A stretch of DNA of 64,000 nucleotides from Camelus bactrianus (Eukaryota; Chordata; Mammalia; Artiodactyla; Camelidae), in assembly GCF_048773025.1 (NCBI RefSeq), contig NC_133559.1, positions 10,508,501 through 10,572,500 on the forward strand, given 5' to 3'. Positions 33,340 to 45,728 of the stretch are shown here, piece after piece (position 1 is the stretch's first letter; every line of letters begins with the position of its first letter). Below the pieces are notes generated by a model. It did not search any database and was not told where the DNA came from. It was given only the letters and a program-made list of their open reading frames with translations. The position numbers and the translations under genes are program-made.

Positions 33340-34560
33340 AACTGAAACTAAGAACATAATAGAATGTTTAACAGCACATTAGAAACAAATAGAAAAAAAA
33401 CATATATATGAAAGTATATGGAGTATACTTGGGGTATATGGAGTCCAGTTAAAAGGTCTAGCATATGTATAATTGGAGTTCTACTTGGCTAGGAGAGATA
33501 GAACATCAGAAGCAATCTATGAAGAAATAATAGTCACATGTTTTTCAAACCTGAGGAAAACTTCAGGTACAGATTCAAGAATAACTCTGAGTTACAAACA
33601 GGATATATTTTACACACACACCTACACACAAGATGCATGTAAGCATATCATATAAAATAACTAAAAAATAAAGCTAAAAGCTAAAAAGAAAAAGTCTTAA
33701 AGTAGTTAAAGGGAAAAAGATACATTATTTTCAAGGAATAATAGTAAGACTACTAAATGACTTTTAATAGCAATTACGGAAAACAGAGATCAACTGAATG
33801 GCGTCTTCAAGGTGCTGAAAGAAATGAACGCCAAATGAGAATTCTCTACTCAGAGAAAATCTTCGTTAAAAAAAAAGCAAAACAAAGGCATTTTTAGAAA
33901 TGGAAAGAAACAGAATTCATCACCAGCAGACCTACATTAAGGAAATATAAAAAGGAGTTCTTCAGGTAAAAGGAAAATTCACTCTAGATGGAAACAAAAA
34001 TAAAAAGTAACCAAAATAAATTTTAAAATAACAGAAAAGATAAATGCATGAGTGAATATAAATATTATACTTAATTATTATGTAATAATAAATTAGTCAT
34101 TAACTTTAAAATATTTATAGAATTAATTACAAAATAATAACATTAAAATGGTGATAAATTAAGGTTTCATATAGTCTTGAAATGTAATTCTAAAATTACC
34201 ATTAAAATGATGTAAAAGTAACAAGTAAAAAGGGAAAGAAACAATAAAAATACTGGATTACTCAAAAATAAAGCAAAAAGATGAGAGGAAAGGTACACAC
34301 AAAAAAAGTGGGAAAAAAGAAAACAAATTCTAACATGTTATATTTAAACCCAAATATAATCAATAATTTCATTAAATGTAAAATGTAAATTTCATCAAAT
34401 GTAAAATAATAATTCATTTAGTAGACAAAGATTGTCAGATGATAGGAAAATAAAGTTGGTAACAGGAAACACACTTTAATTATCAGGATACAGAAAGATT
34501 GAAAATAAAAAAAAAAAGTAAAATACTAATGAAAAGAAAGTTACTGCTTTATGTTAATAC
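33340..34560 (+). mobile_element. Ancient L1M fragment, sense orientation
   Basis: A-rich plus-strand L1M words are present: aaatgagaattctctactcag, catcaccagcagacctac, ggagttcttcaggtaaaagg and acaaagattgtcagatgatag. It is strongly diverged, and its order mirrors the reverse copy that follows. Confidence 0.65.
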
Positions 34561-34574
34561 CCATTAAAGAAGAT

Positions 34575-36690
34575 TTCAATTTTTAAAAATTTTGAGGCTT
34601 ATTTTGTGGCCTGACATATGGTCTAGGCTGAAAAATGTGCTATATAAACTTGAAAAGAATATGTATTCTGATCTTTTTGTGTGGAGTTTTCCATAAAAGT
34701 TACGTCAAGTTGTTTGATAGTTCAAGTATTCTATATCCTTATAGATTCTCTGTTCAGTTGTTCTATGAATTACTAAAATTGAATTACTGAATTCTCCAAC
34801 CATAAGTGATGAACTACCTATTTTTCCTTTCAATTCTGTCGTTTTTGCTTCAGGGATTTTGGGGCTCTCTTGTCAGGTGCATATACATTTATACCTTTCT
34901 AACATATTGATTCATCATAATTAAATATATTTCTCTATCTCTTGCAATATTCTTTATCTGAAAGTCTATCTTGTTTGAAATTAACATAGCCACATCAGCT
35001 CTCTAATGGCTACCATGTTTATTTACAACTTTTTGTTTCAAAGTATTTGTGTCTTTGATTCTAAAGTGTATCTCCCGTAGACACCACATAGATGGATCTT
35101 ACTTTTTAAAATCCAATATGACAAATTTTCCCTTTGATAAGAGGATTTAATGCATTCACTTTCAATGTAATTAATGATATGACTGAACTAATGTCTTCCA
35201 TTTTGCTGGGTTTTTTTGTCTCATTTTTTTTTTCATTCCTCTGTGCCCTTTTTACTGCCTTCTTTGTTAAAATTTTTTATTGTACCATATTAATTTCTCT
35301 GTTGATTTTATAGCTAGGTTTTTAAGTGGTTGTTCTATGCATAAATTATCACAATCTAGTTCATCTTAATACAGATTTATTTCCAAGACATATAGCAACT
35401 TTACCCCAATATGACTCCATTTCCTCCTCTCTCTTTGTGCTATCATTGTCATATGTATTACACCTTTATTTTTATAAATCCCAAAATACAGTATTATAAT
35501 TATATCATTGCTTTAAATGTTATGTTTTTCAAAAAGAAACTAAAAGAAGAAAATAGAAATGCAGAGATATATACACACACATACACTCCTTTATTATCAC
35601 CTACATATGTTACATGGGTAGCATTTCTGGTTTTGTTCATTCTTCCCTGTCGATATGAGTTACTGTCAATTGTCACTTCCTTTCAGCCTGAAGAACTTCC
35701 TCTTGTATTTCTTGTACAGTAGGTCTGCTAGCAACAAATAATTTCAGTCTTCGTTTATCTGAGTACACATTTGCCTTCATTTTTGAAGGATATTGTTGCG
35801 AGATAGAATTTTTTGTTAAAACATTTTCTGTTACTCAATTTGAATACCACTCCATTGTCTTTTGGCCTCAGTTTTGACTGTTTTTTGTTGTTGTTGTTTG
35901 TTGAGAAGTCAGTTGTAAATCACATTTTTTTTTCCCTCTGTACATGACAAGTCACTTCTCTCTTGCTGTTTTTGAGATTTCGTCTTTGTATTTGGCTTCT
36001 ACCAGTTTCTCTATTATGTGTCTGCATATAATTCTCTTTGCATTTATCCTACTCAAGATTTATTGAGATTATTGAATCTATTAATTTAATGTTTTTCAGC
36101 AAAATTTGGAGGTTTTTAGTCATTATATATTCAATTTTTTTCTGCTCTTTTATTCCTCTTTTTGTGAGAATCCCACTATACCTCTGATGGAAAATTTACT
36201 TTTAACAGGTCTCTGAGATTCTTTACCTTTCTTCATTCTTTTGTTTCTCTGTTCTTTAATTGAAAACCTCTATTGACTGATTTTCGAGTTCTCTGATCTT
36301 GCTTCTGCCATCTCAAATCTGCTGTTTGTATCATTTCAGCTACTATAGTTTTCATCTTTAGAATTTGCATTCACTTCTTTTACAGCTTATATTTCTCTTC
36401 TGAGATTTACTATTTGTGGACTCACTGCCATCACATTTTTCTTTTAATTCTTTGAACATAGTTTCCTTTAATTCATTGAATATATTTATAAAATACACTT
36501 TCATCACTGCTAAATCCAATATATGGGCCTATTGAGAACCAACTTCTATTAACCGCTTTTTCCCCTGAATTTGGATCACATTTTTCTATTTCTTTACATA
36601 ACTTATACTATCTGTTCAATAACTGAAAATATTGTTGCAACTCTGGAAGGTTTATATTGTCAAATGTCATCATTGTTCTTTTTAAATTAC
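34575..36690 (-). mobile_element. Ancient L1M fragment, antisense orientation
   Basis: T-rich sequence reads as reverse L1M: ctatatccttatagattctctgttcag, aatgtcttccattttgctggg, tttcagcctgaagaacttcctcttgtatttcttgtacagtaggtctgct and atttattgagattattgaatc. It shares a segment with the sense copy at 33.9 kb in inverted orientation. Confidence 0.7.
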
Positions 36691-38076
36691 TTTTTTCAAC
36701 TTAAATGCAGAACGTGCTTTGTATGGATGCTGATGTCAGCTTAGTTTCGTAATTATTTTTATTTTTTAGCCTGGTTCCCGAGGGGTTCCCTGTGACTACA
36801 CAGCTCAGTGCGTAGCTAATGGTTTGGGCAGAGTTTATATGCAAACACCCAGAGCCCGGAAGGCTCTATTCTCTGTTGATCAACTTGTGTGCAGGCTGGA
36901 ATGCATTCAAAGGTCTAGCCAGTTCTAAGGTCTCACTTAGATTTCCATTTCAGCCAGGATTTCTCAGGTCTCCCTTGTGTATCTGTAGTTTCCATGTAGC
37001 CGGAGATGTGTGGGGAACTTGTCTCGGTCTTTCTACTGCTCTCTTAGTTTTAAGATCATCCAGTTAAAAACATGGCTTATTTTTTGCTCTCCCAGAACCA
37101 ACACCACAGCATCAGAGTAGCAGAGCTGTGGGTGTTCACTGTCCATTCCCAACGTAGTGTCACACCAAGCCAGCAAAGCTGCAGGGTTTTGCCCAAGCTC
37201 CACTGTGAATTTAGACCGAGTCCTCTGACACCAAAGCTGATGGTTTTTACCACCAGCCTCATAGATAAAACTAAAATTCTGACTCACTGAAGAACTAGGG
37301 GTGGAGGAGGGGTTTGAGGACGAGTATGGTTATATCCCAAGACAAAAAGGCCACAGATTCTTGCTACTCTTATCTGAAATTCTAACAGTGTTTGAGAATA
37401 AATGTTTCTTAATTTGTTATCTGCCTTTGGTCAGTATCTAGTGCCTTGAAATTGTTGTACTATATCATTCTGTTTTTTACTTGTTTTTTTGCAGAAGGGC
37501 GCTGCTGGTCTCTTCTTGCCACTATCATGACAAGTTCTGTCTGATCCACTTTCTCTCATTACCTCCTGATCCACAACTAGGGACAGATCCTAGAAGACTC
37601 CTAATGCAAACCATCAGGAACCTAGGAAACGTGTGTACAAACTTATTCTAAATTTGCATCTATTTGCTAGGGTGACTGAATATAAGGGATATATCTTAGG
37701 AAGAATAGTGGGCACTTATCCCCTGGATAGAAAACACAGTTCAGCCTGGAAACCCATGAAGGTCAAGTGAAAAAATGGAATTTTGGCCTGAATTCATTTC
37801 ACAGTAAGACCAATGATTCCCAAACATTCTGCTTTATTTTCCCATTTCCAAATGTATTATTTAAACAGACATATTGGCAACATATTGCACATCTGCTACT
37901 TCAACCCATTTCCTGGGTAGGCCGTGATACTGTCAATTTTGAGTACGCCTGGAACAAGAGACGGCTCTGAAGTCAGTCCAAGATAGTGCAAGCAACTGCG
38001 CCACTAAAGCCTTATGACCCCGTAGATACAATGTACTCAGAGTCAATTTTTTTATCGAGATTGAGATTTATCATAT
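36691..38076. other. Intergenic, possibly further old L1 3' sequence
   Basis: 36.7-37.3 kb may extend the reverse L1M, but I could not anchor it. No gene is seen. The short frames near 37.1 kb overlap each other on both strands and lack family features. Confidence 0.35.
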
Positions 38077-38240
38077 TGTTACCGAATCCAAACTCATTCT
38101 GCTCGCTGCATGACAGGCTAATAAATCAGGAGATGAGGTGCTGGGGCAAGGAATAACAACTTTATTTGCAAAGCCAGCAGACAGAGAACATGGGGGACTA
38201 ATGTCCTGGAGAACCATATTACCCAAGTCAGAACTGGGGC
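38077..38240 (-). mobile_element. LTR E family, truncated copy 1
   Basis: Starts tgttaccgaatcc and shares aataaatcaggagatgaggtg, aaggaataacaactttatttg and aatgtcctggagaaccat with the copies at 40.0 and 47.3 kb. Only the first 160 bp (R-U5 in sense) are present. Confidence 0.75.
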
Positions 38241-38284
38241 AGCCAAAGTCATCTCTACTTCTACCCTCTAGTTGTACTTCCTAT

Positions 38285-38830
38285 CTTCTTGCCACAGGAG
38301 AACTGCAGCAGCCTCCTAATTGACCCTTCTGCTTCGAAAATTTACTCTTCACCTATTTATTTTCCACACTGCAATCAGACATTTGGAAATGCACATCTGA
38401 TTGTGCTCTTCACCTCCTTAAAAGCTTTTCTGGCTCCACATCAGCCTTATAACAAGCTTGAAGTGGTACGAAACCTTGCACAACCTCATCCTTGTTGCTT
38501 TCTAACCTCACCTCTCCCTCAGATCGTCTGTGCACAACTGGTCTTTCTTTTAGATCTTGGAATGAGTAATTACCATGGGTCTATCAAATCCTTCACTCGT
38601 GTTTTTCTGCCTTAAATTCTCTTTCTTAACTTTACCTAGCTGACCCATACTCATCTTAAGGATCCCAGCTCAAACACTGTTCCTCTGAAAAATACTGCAA
38701 GACTTCCCCCAGACTAGCAAAACTTCCTCTCCTTTATCATATGCTCTGATAAGACCCTAAAATTTTCCTTAAAGCATTTATTTGTGTTTGTGACAGTGTA
38801 TCTATTTGCAAGACTATTTTTTTGAGACCT
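38285..38830 (+). mobile_element. Ancient L2 3' portion
   Basis: tcctaattgacccttctgcttc, ttccacactgcaatcagac, cacctccttaaaagcttttctgg, aggatcccagctcaaacactg and gtgtttgtgacagtgtatc run in L2 order. Confidence 0.7.
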
Positions 38831-39089
38831 CCCTGGTGTGTAGGCTATGCACAAAGATAGCTAATCAAGAGGGAGAGTGAAGGATAAAATCTAGTCCGCA
38901 GTCCACTTGACAAGTCATACATCCTGGTATAGAGCTCCTTCTGTCTGTGTGAAGAGACGCCTTAAGTAGTTACAAAAATATACTGTCTACTCACCAAGTG
39001 GTGTGCATCTGGGCTGCATCTAACCAAGAGAGGCCCTTTTTTTTTTCTAATTCACAAAGATACCCAATGGATTAGCTACAGCTCAATAT

Positions 39090-39240
39090 GCCTCCCTCCT
39101 TGATAAGCTCTGAAAGTAAATACCATGACTTTTTTAAACTCATGCTTGTACCTCCAATACCAGCATAGTACATGGAACATAAGTTGATGTTTACTTATAT
39201 TTGTTGCTTCATTAAATGAAGGAATAATCCTCAGGCACAG
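39090..39240 (+). repeat. L2/MIR 3' end remnant
   Basis: accagcatagtacatggaacataagttgatgtttac followed by ttgttgcttcattaaatgaagg resembles the shared L2/MIR tail. Confidence 0.5.
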
Positions 39241-40029
39241 AATAACTGATATGTATTTTATTTTGCACATTTCATTTGGGTTCACTGTTTTTTTTAACAA
39301 AACACATTTCAGTTTCTAGGATGAGTCAGTAACCAAGGGCAGAGTTTTGTTCTGCTCATTGCCCAAGTTCCTAATCGGGCCCCTGGGACAGAGCCTCAGG
39401 CGCTTTCTCTGCTGCCCCAGGTGCCCTGGAATGATTCTCAGGGGGAAGTCCCCAGAGGCCTAGATTAGCTGGATCTGGCTCTCTTTCAGGAAGAAACAGA
39501 GTTCTTGGATTTGTGGCTTCAAGAGGCTTCCATTCTGTAGGAGGATCCTCTCAGGCCAGAGGTTGCAATGCTCTGGGTCTTAAGTTGGTCTCCACCCTAA
39601 GCTTCCTTCTGACACCCAGGAAATGCTGAACACCTAGGCTTGGAGTTTTCAATTTTTCCCTTAAAGGCCTCCTATATTTGTTCCTTTTGTTTTGTTTTGT
39701 TTTTAAAGTTCAGATGCACCAGCAACTAAAAGAACGTCTCTCGTCTCCTTTGCCAACTTTGCAAGAAGTAAGTGGTTGCTGGTAGGGGAAGAAAAAAAAA
39801 AAGACGAAAATTGTTTTAAAATTTACTGTTTCTCCTTTTCTCATTCTGGTTTTCGGACGATTTTCTTAAATATTAGAGTGTCAAACTTTCCCGTGTCTTG
39901 CATGATGGCTGATTGAGAACAGGTGCCTACACAGTGAAACAGAATATTCTCCTAAGTTTCATTATGATATGATGGAAGAATCTGTTTAAAATGACAGAGG
40001 AGAGATAGCAGATTAGAAAACCTTTGTAA
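39241..40029. other. Intergenic, nothing recognised
   Basis: A G/C-richer patch at 39.35-39.65 kb has no recognised gene or repeat. Confidence 0.4.
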
Positions 40030-40539
40030 CATTACTGAGTCCAGACTCGTTCTGCTTGCTGCACGACAGGCCAATAAATCAGGAGACGAGGTGTTGGGGC
40101 AAGGAATACCGGCTTTATTCAGAAAGCTGGCAGACTAATGTCCTGGAGAACCATCTTCCCCAAGTCAGAATTCAGTCTCCTTTTAGACTAAAAAGAGGAG
40201 CGGGTATGCTTGGTTGTTACTAACTTCTTGGTGTAGGAACTCTTTGTTCTTAGAATCCTCTTTTCTTGCAGCTGTCCACGTGGGTCAGGTCATGGCGTCC
40301 CTGTCAACCTCCAACAAAACAAATGTTATTTTCTATGCTGCAACTTGTTATCTTTATATGAATGGAAAAGTGTTCATATCCTTAAAGGTTAGAGCCTTGA
40401 GAATAGGCTGTCCTGTGTATTTCAGGCTATAGGGAAAATTCTTTTACAAAAGATGTAGAACCAGCTAGACTAAGCCTCGGAAACAGAGCACAGGATTAAA
40501 ACCGAAAACATGGAGTCAGATTTGTTCTTTTCTATTACA
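40030..40539 (-). mobile_element. LTR E family, full-length solo LTR, copy 2
   Basis: 510 bp colinear with the 47.3-kb copy. AATAAA complements lie near its left end and the sense U3 start tgtaatagaaaagaac lies at its right end. Flanks gtaa and ataa may be a decayed 4-bp duplication. The class I type is inferred from this size. No internal sequence adjoins it. Confidence 0.8.
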
Positions 40540-40694
40540 ATAATCCCAGAGTTGTGAAGTACCACTGATGTTCCTGTTATCTTTTAAGTGAATAAGGCTG
40601 AGGATCAGGCATTTTTCATATAGCTGTTGTCTCCTTCCCCTCTAACCTGAGCCTCATTCCTGAATATTCATTCAGCAGAATTTTCATTCAATGG

Positions 40695-40870
40695 AAGCAT
40701 GTAGGATTTGGAGTCAGACATACTGTGTTTCACACCTGATCTTGTCGATGACAAGATATGTGAGTCTGACAAGTAGTTTATCCTAAGCTCCCAAATTCTC
40801 CACCTATAAAAATGGGAGCACGTATTTTATTTCCTTGTAGGGTAATTTCTAAGCTTTACTTTATGCAGCC
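40695..40870 (+). repeat. MIR SINE
   Basis: gcatgtaggatttggagtcagacatactg, then ctcccaaattctccacctataaaaatggg, in MIR order. Confidence 0.7.
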
Positions 40871-41479
40871 TGTCTTAATAGGGTAGCATATAGTATGTTT
40901 TTGCATTTTCACTTACTAATTAACTCAGATATTGCTTCATTAGCTTTTGAGGTCTGTATGCAGCTTTGATTCCCCTTACTTGCTATGCTCCACCTTGGGT
41001 CAGGTTCTTAGTCCTGTTCCCATCCAGCAATGTAACATGAGAGCATCCAGATTACTACTTCCAGAGAAATACGCCTGCCGTAATCTGTGTGTGTGTGTCT
41101 GCGCACGTGCAATGTGGATGTGAATGGGGCTGGAGCTGGAGATTCTAGACAGATAGATGCTAGATGTACAGCAGAACAAATAGAGGAAATAATGTTTTCT
41201 TCTGAGCTTTGCCCTTCCACCAGAGACTAGCAGCTATGTTAAGAACTAAAAGGAAATTCGGTAATACTTATTAAGTCCATGTTCCTGTCTCTTCAAAGAG
41301 ACAGCAAAACAACCTGGGACAAGATAAAGTGATTTCCTCTGGGTTTTTTTTTCTTTAATTTTTTTATGTCTTCCTTGAGAAAGTTCTGTGTATCAGTGTT
41401 ACATGTGTCAGTATCTCAGCTGAGATAGAATGTCTTCCTCCCAGATGTTGAGATCTCTCAAGAGCACCGGACGCCGAGT

Positions 41480-41620
41480 ACAAGGCCAAGAGAGCTGCGT
41501 TCCCAAGTTATCTCTGCCATGAACTAAATATGTGATATTAGGCAACTCCTTTCTCCTTCTCGGAATTAAGTGTCCTCACATTTCTACCATGTAGTTATTT
41601 TTGAGTAGTAGATGTATTAT
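41480..41620 (+). repeat. MIR SINE
   Basis: ttatctctgccatgaactaaatatgtgatattaggcaactcctttctcc matches the MIR centre. Confidence 0.6.
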
Positions 41621-41910
41621 CACTTTGAAGAATAAAGGAAACTGTAAAATGCAGAAAATTCGTATCATGTTCCACCAGCTGTTTGCAGAAAAGAGATGTT
41701 CACCGAAAGTCAGATTAAGGATTGGAAAACTAACCCCAGATTAATTATCTATATCCCTTCTTAATGATAATGCTTCCTCCTGTATTCCTAGATTGTCCTT
41801 TCATGTTCTTTTTTTTTCTCTCCAGCAGTCTCCCAATTTCTGCAACTGAGACTAAGTTCTCACTTCAATACTCTGTCCTGGTTCCCATGTGCCCAAGGCA
41901 GTGCTGCTGT

Positions 41911-41944
41911 ATCTGTCTATCTGTCTGTCTGTCTGTCTGTCTGG
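41911..41944. repeat. (CTGT)n microsatellite
   Basis: Seven or so tandem CTGT units with one CTAT variant near the start. Confidence 0.9.
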
Positions 41945-43201
41945 CAGAGGTATGGGTTTCCTGCTCCAGACTGGAAGTACCTCAAGAGCATTACTTCATT
42001 TATTGGTTCATTTAACACACAGTTACCAAAAGCTTAAGATATGGCAAATATTGGGCTAGGTTCTGGGTATGATCTCTGTCATCAAAAAGCTTATAGTCTA
42101 GTTGAAAAGGTAGATAATAAGTAATTTCAATTGAACGTGTTAGGTGGCATCATACAAGAATGAATGAGATGCTGACAGACCAAGAATGGAGGGATATACT
42201 TAGATGGAAAGGTGGTGGTAAGAATGACCACCTTTAAGGGAGGCTTAAAAAAAAAAATTAAACCTATCCTCCACCCCAGTTCCTAAGTAGTACATATTCA
42301 TCATGGACACTGGAAAATTCAGGAGACAGTAGAAATTTACCCAGAGTTATACCCTGCAGAATCGTGCCCTACTAACATTTACATGATTTACATTAGCTTT
42401 CTTTGTATTCATATGTTCATACAGTTGAGATAATTCTGTGTATACTATATTGTATCCTAGTTTTTAACTTATTTTCTATTGAATTAAAAATTTTTCACAT
42501 GCATCATTTAAAAGCTGCACAATATATTTTTCAAAAATAATATTGTATTAGTATTAGTTTATGTTTACAAGTGTCACATAGATTCATTCACTTACATACG
42601 CTTAGTCTTTTTCTCGTACATATTCACATTAACGTGAGTAATGTTATATAAAGTTGGGATGATATGACCTTCACTATTTTGTAATATTTCTTCCATTTAA
42701 CAATTGATGAACACTTTTCTTGATGTATAACACTAAAATTTTCATTGTAAGATACAGTATACACCAAAAAGAGTACATAAAACAAATGTACATTTTAAGA
42801 AAAATGACAGAACAAATACCTAGGTACCCTCTGCCCAGCTAAGAAATAGAACATCACCATAAACCTAGAAGCTTCAAAAATGCTCCTTTCAAATACTTTC
42901 AGATACTTCAAATACATGCTAAATTGTCACTATCATGAAGTTTAGGCTAAATAATTTCCATGTTTTAAATTTCCCATGTTTTTAAAGAAACATACTGTTT
43001 TAAAGAACATATTGTTTTAAAGATCATATTGTTATCTCTAAACAACATATGATTTAATCTCATCTTCTTTTGAACATTAAATGGAATACACACACAAATG
43101 TGTATAACCTGCGATTTGCTTCTACTACTCAACATTATGATTTTTGAGATTCATCCGTGTTGACTTGTGACAATGTAATTAGTCCCTTTAATGACCTTTA
43201 A

Positions 43202-43402
43202 CAGGGGTCAGCAAACTTTTTCTGTGAAGGATCAGTTAGTAAATATTTTAGTCTTTTCAGGCCAGTCTTTGTTGCCACTCTTTAAACTGTTATAGTGCAG
43301 AAGCAGTCATACATAATGCATTAAAAATGGGTGTGACTGTGTTCCAGTAAAGCCTTATTTACAAAAACAGCTGGCCTGTGGGCTGTAGTTGGCCCACCCC
43401 TG
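43202..43402 (-). mobile_element. MER1-related hAT-Charlie element nested in L1M
   Basis: A 201-bp element with inverted ends caggggtcagcaaact and agttggcccacccctg. Inside are agtaaatattttagtcttt and gtgactgtgttccagtaaagccttatttacaaaaacag, in the MER1 group order, reverse orientation. Confidence 0.8.
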
Positions 43403-44429
43403 CTTTCTAATGAATTCATTCAATGCTCTGTAATACTTCATTGTAAGAATTTGTTTCAATTTAAATATCCTTTCTGCTTTTGAAAAACATGGTTTGTTTC
43501 AATTTTATGTTTCCATAATAATAAACTTGCTATAATCCTCTTGCCTGTGTCTTTTTAGCTTTTCTAAGGGTGGAATTGCATAGGACATGTTCATTTCCAG
43601 CTCTAATAGGTAATATCTAACTGGCTTCCAAAATGATTGCATCAATTTACATTCCCTCCAAGAGAGGACTGGAGCTTCCATTGTTCTATATCTGTGATGG
43701 TTTTTGATTTTTTGCAGTCTGGTAAGTGCGAGATGGTCTGTGGTCTTATTTTTCCCTGGCTATTAATGATGTTTAAAAGTCTGTTTACATGCCATTCCTG
43801 TTTCCTCTCATATAAAATTCCTGTTTTGTGTGCTAGAAAGCCTGTTAAATTATAGGAATTATTAAGGGAGTTTATCAGTAGCTTCTCTTGGATTTTCTAT
43901 ATTCACAATCACATCATCTGTAAAGAATTTCTTCCTTCTCAGTCCTTGTATCTTTAATTTCTTTTTCTTGCGTTACTGGGCTGGCTAAAGTGGATAAAGC
44001 AGTCACCCTTATCTTGTTCTTTATCTTAAAGGGAATCCTTCAGTTCTCACCTCTAAGGATACGCTGGCTGAAGGATTGCTGTACACATGCTTTATCAGCT
44101 TAAAGATCTTTTATTCTTTGTTTACCAAGGGTTCTTCTCCTAAGTAGACACTGAATTTTAAAAATGCTTTTTTGGCAGCTATGGAAATAATCATGTCTTT
44201 TTTCCTTTAAATAATTCATCTGAGGAAATATATAATTGGACTGCGTTATGTTAAACAGACTTTGCATTCTGAAATAAAATCAACTTGGTCAGATACTCAT
44301 TTTATACATTGCTGGATTTGGTTTGATGACGTTTTGCTTAAGAATTTTGCAATCTATATCTGCGAAATTGGCCTGAAAAATTTGGTGTCACGATAATTCT
44401 GGCTTCATAAAATGAGGTGGGGAGTTTTC

Positions 44430-44650
44430 CCTGGTCAGGGAGGAAGAAATTTTCCCCCGCCCTTCTAGGTTTTTCTGGCTGGTCTAAAAAAATTTAAACT
44501 GACCTGAGACAGATTAACAAGAGAAAATCAAACAGCAAACAAAAATTTAATAACATGTATATACATGGGAGAGACCCAGGAAAACTGAGTAACTTGCCAA
44601 AATGGCCAAGAGCCTCACCTGAAATGCCATCTTTTTCTATTATCCAAAAT
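44430..44650 (-). mobile_element. LTR fragment of the 6.1-kb family, nested in L1M
   Basis: Read backwards, this stretch gives cttgttaatctgtctcaggtca and gggggaaaatttcttcctccc, matching the 3' part of the LTR at 6067-6631. It splits the reverse L1 ORF2 sequence. Confidence 0.6.
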
Positions 44651-45694
44651 AGTTTGAGATTGAGATTTATTTATCCTTGAATGTTTTCTAGCCGTTACTG
44701 GTAAATTTTTCTTGGCCTAGAGGTTTATTGTAGATTTTTCACTACGTCTTTATTTCTTAAAGTTTTCAAATTTCTTCTTCTTGATTCAATATTGGTAAGT
44801 AATTCTTTTTTTCTAGAATTGTATCCATTTTGTTGAAGTTTAAAAATGTATTGAGATAAGGTTGTTTACAATGTCACTTTTCATCTTTTTGTGTCTGAAA
44901 CTTCTATTATTGTGTCCCCTTATTAATTCATACTAGAGTTTATGTCCTTGTTTGTTTTTCTTGGTCACTTTTTCTAGCAGTTTACCTAAAGGTATAAACT
45001 TTTACCCCTACAGACACTGTCTAGTTTATCTTTCTTTTATATATTGCTAACATTGTTTCATTATTGGGTTCTTTCCTTCTACTTTCTTTTTTATGTTGTT
45101 TTTATAACTTCTTAGGATGGATGCTCAACTCATTAATTTGCAGCCCCTTTGTTTTGTTTTGCAACAAATGAGTATTTTTAAATGACAAACCTCCCTCTAA
45201 TAATGTTCTATGTGCACAGCACGTTTTGGTATGTGAATCTTTTATTACTGTTTAGTTCTAAATATTTTCTAGTTTCCATTAAGAGTTCCCTTTGAACCAT
45301 TGGTTAGATTATCAAATATCTGCAAATTTTTAAGTTCCTTTTTGTGACAACTTCTAACTTAATCACCCTGTAGCCTGAGACTTGTCACCTACATTTTAAG
45401 AAAATCCAGTTTTAAGAAATTTTTGAGGCCAACTTCATGGGCCATATATATAGGTTTCCATTTTTTAAATGACCTAGGAGTACTTAAAAAGAATGTTTTA
45501 CTTCAAACTTTCAAATAGTGTTGCTCAAATTACTTGTATCTTTACTACTAGTTCTAGGACCTAGTCACCATGTTCTTGGAAAAGGCAGTTGATCCATGAA
45601 GTTTTGAACTGAGTCTCTGGGGTGTTGAATCTTTGCTCTGGACCATGTGTTCACCAGAGGGCAGGGTAGTCTGTGGTGCCAAGAGATGGTGCTG

Positions 45695-45714
45695 ACTTTC
45701 TCTTTGTCTTTCAG
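45695..45714 (+). promoter_or_regulatory. Splice acceptor before the OR10J coding exon
   Basis: A pyrimidine-rich tract (gctgactttctctttgtctttcag) ends in CAG at 45712-45714, just before the coding exon. Olfactory receptor genes commonly have non-coding 5' exons spliced to the coding exon at such a site. The upstream exon was not located. Confidence 0.6.
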
Positions 45715-45728
45715 ACCCAAACTCTTCA

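Larger units (their letters stand above)
42700..45530 (-). mobile_element. Ancient L1M, antisense, interrupted twice
   Basis: Reverse L1 3' UTR and ORF2 sequence: ctcaacattatgatttttgagattcatccgtg, aactggcttccaaaatgattgcatcaatttacattccctcc, ctttgcattctgaaataaaatcaacttggtc and ggcttcataaaatgaggtggggag. It is broken by an hAT element (43202-43402) and an LTR fragment (44430-44650). Its end lies about 200 bp before the OR10J coding exon. Confidence 0.75.

Noticed and set aside
33340-36690. Twin-priming inversion of one L1
   Set aside because: Both arms contain the same L1 segment, which a single twin-primed insertion would not produce.
41911-41944. CRISPR-like or regulatory repeat array
   Set aside because: It is a plain (CTGT)n microsatellite.
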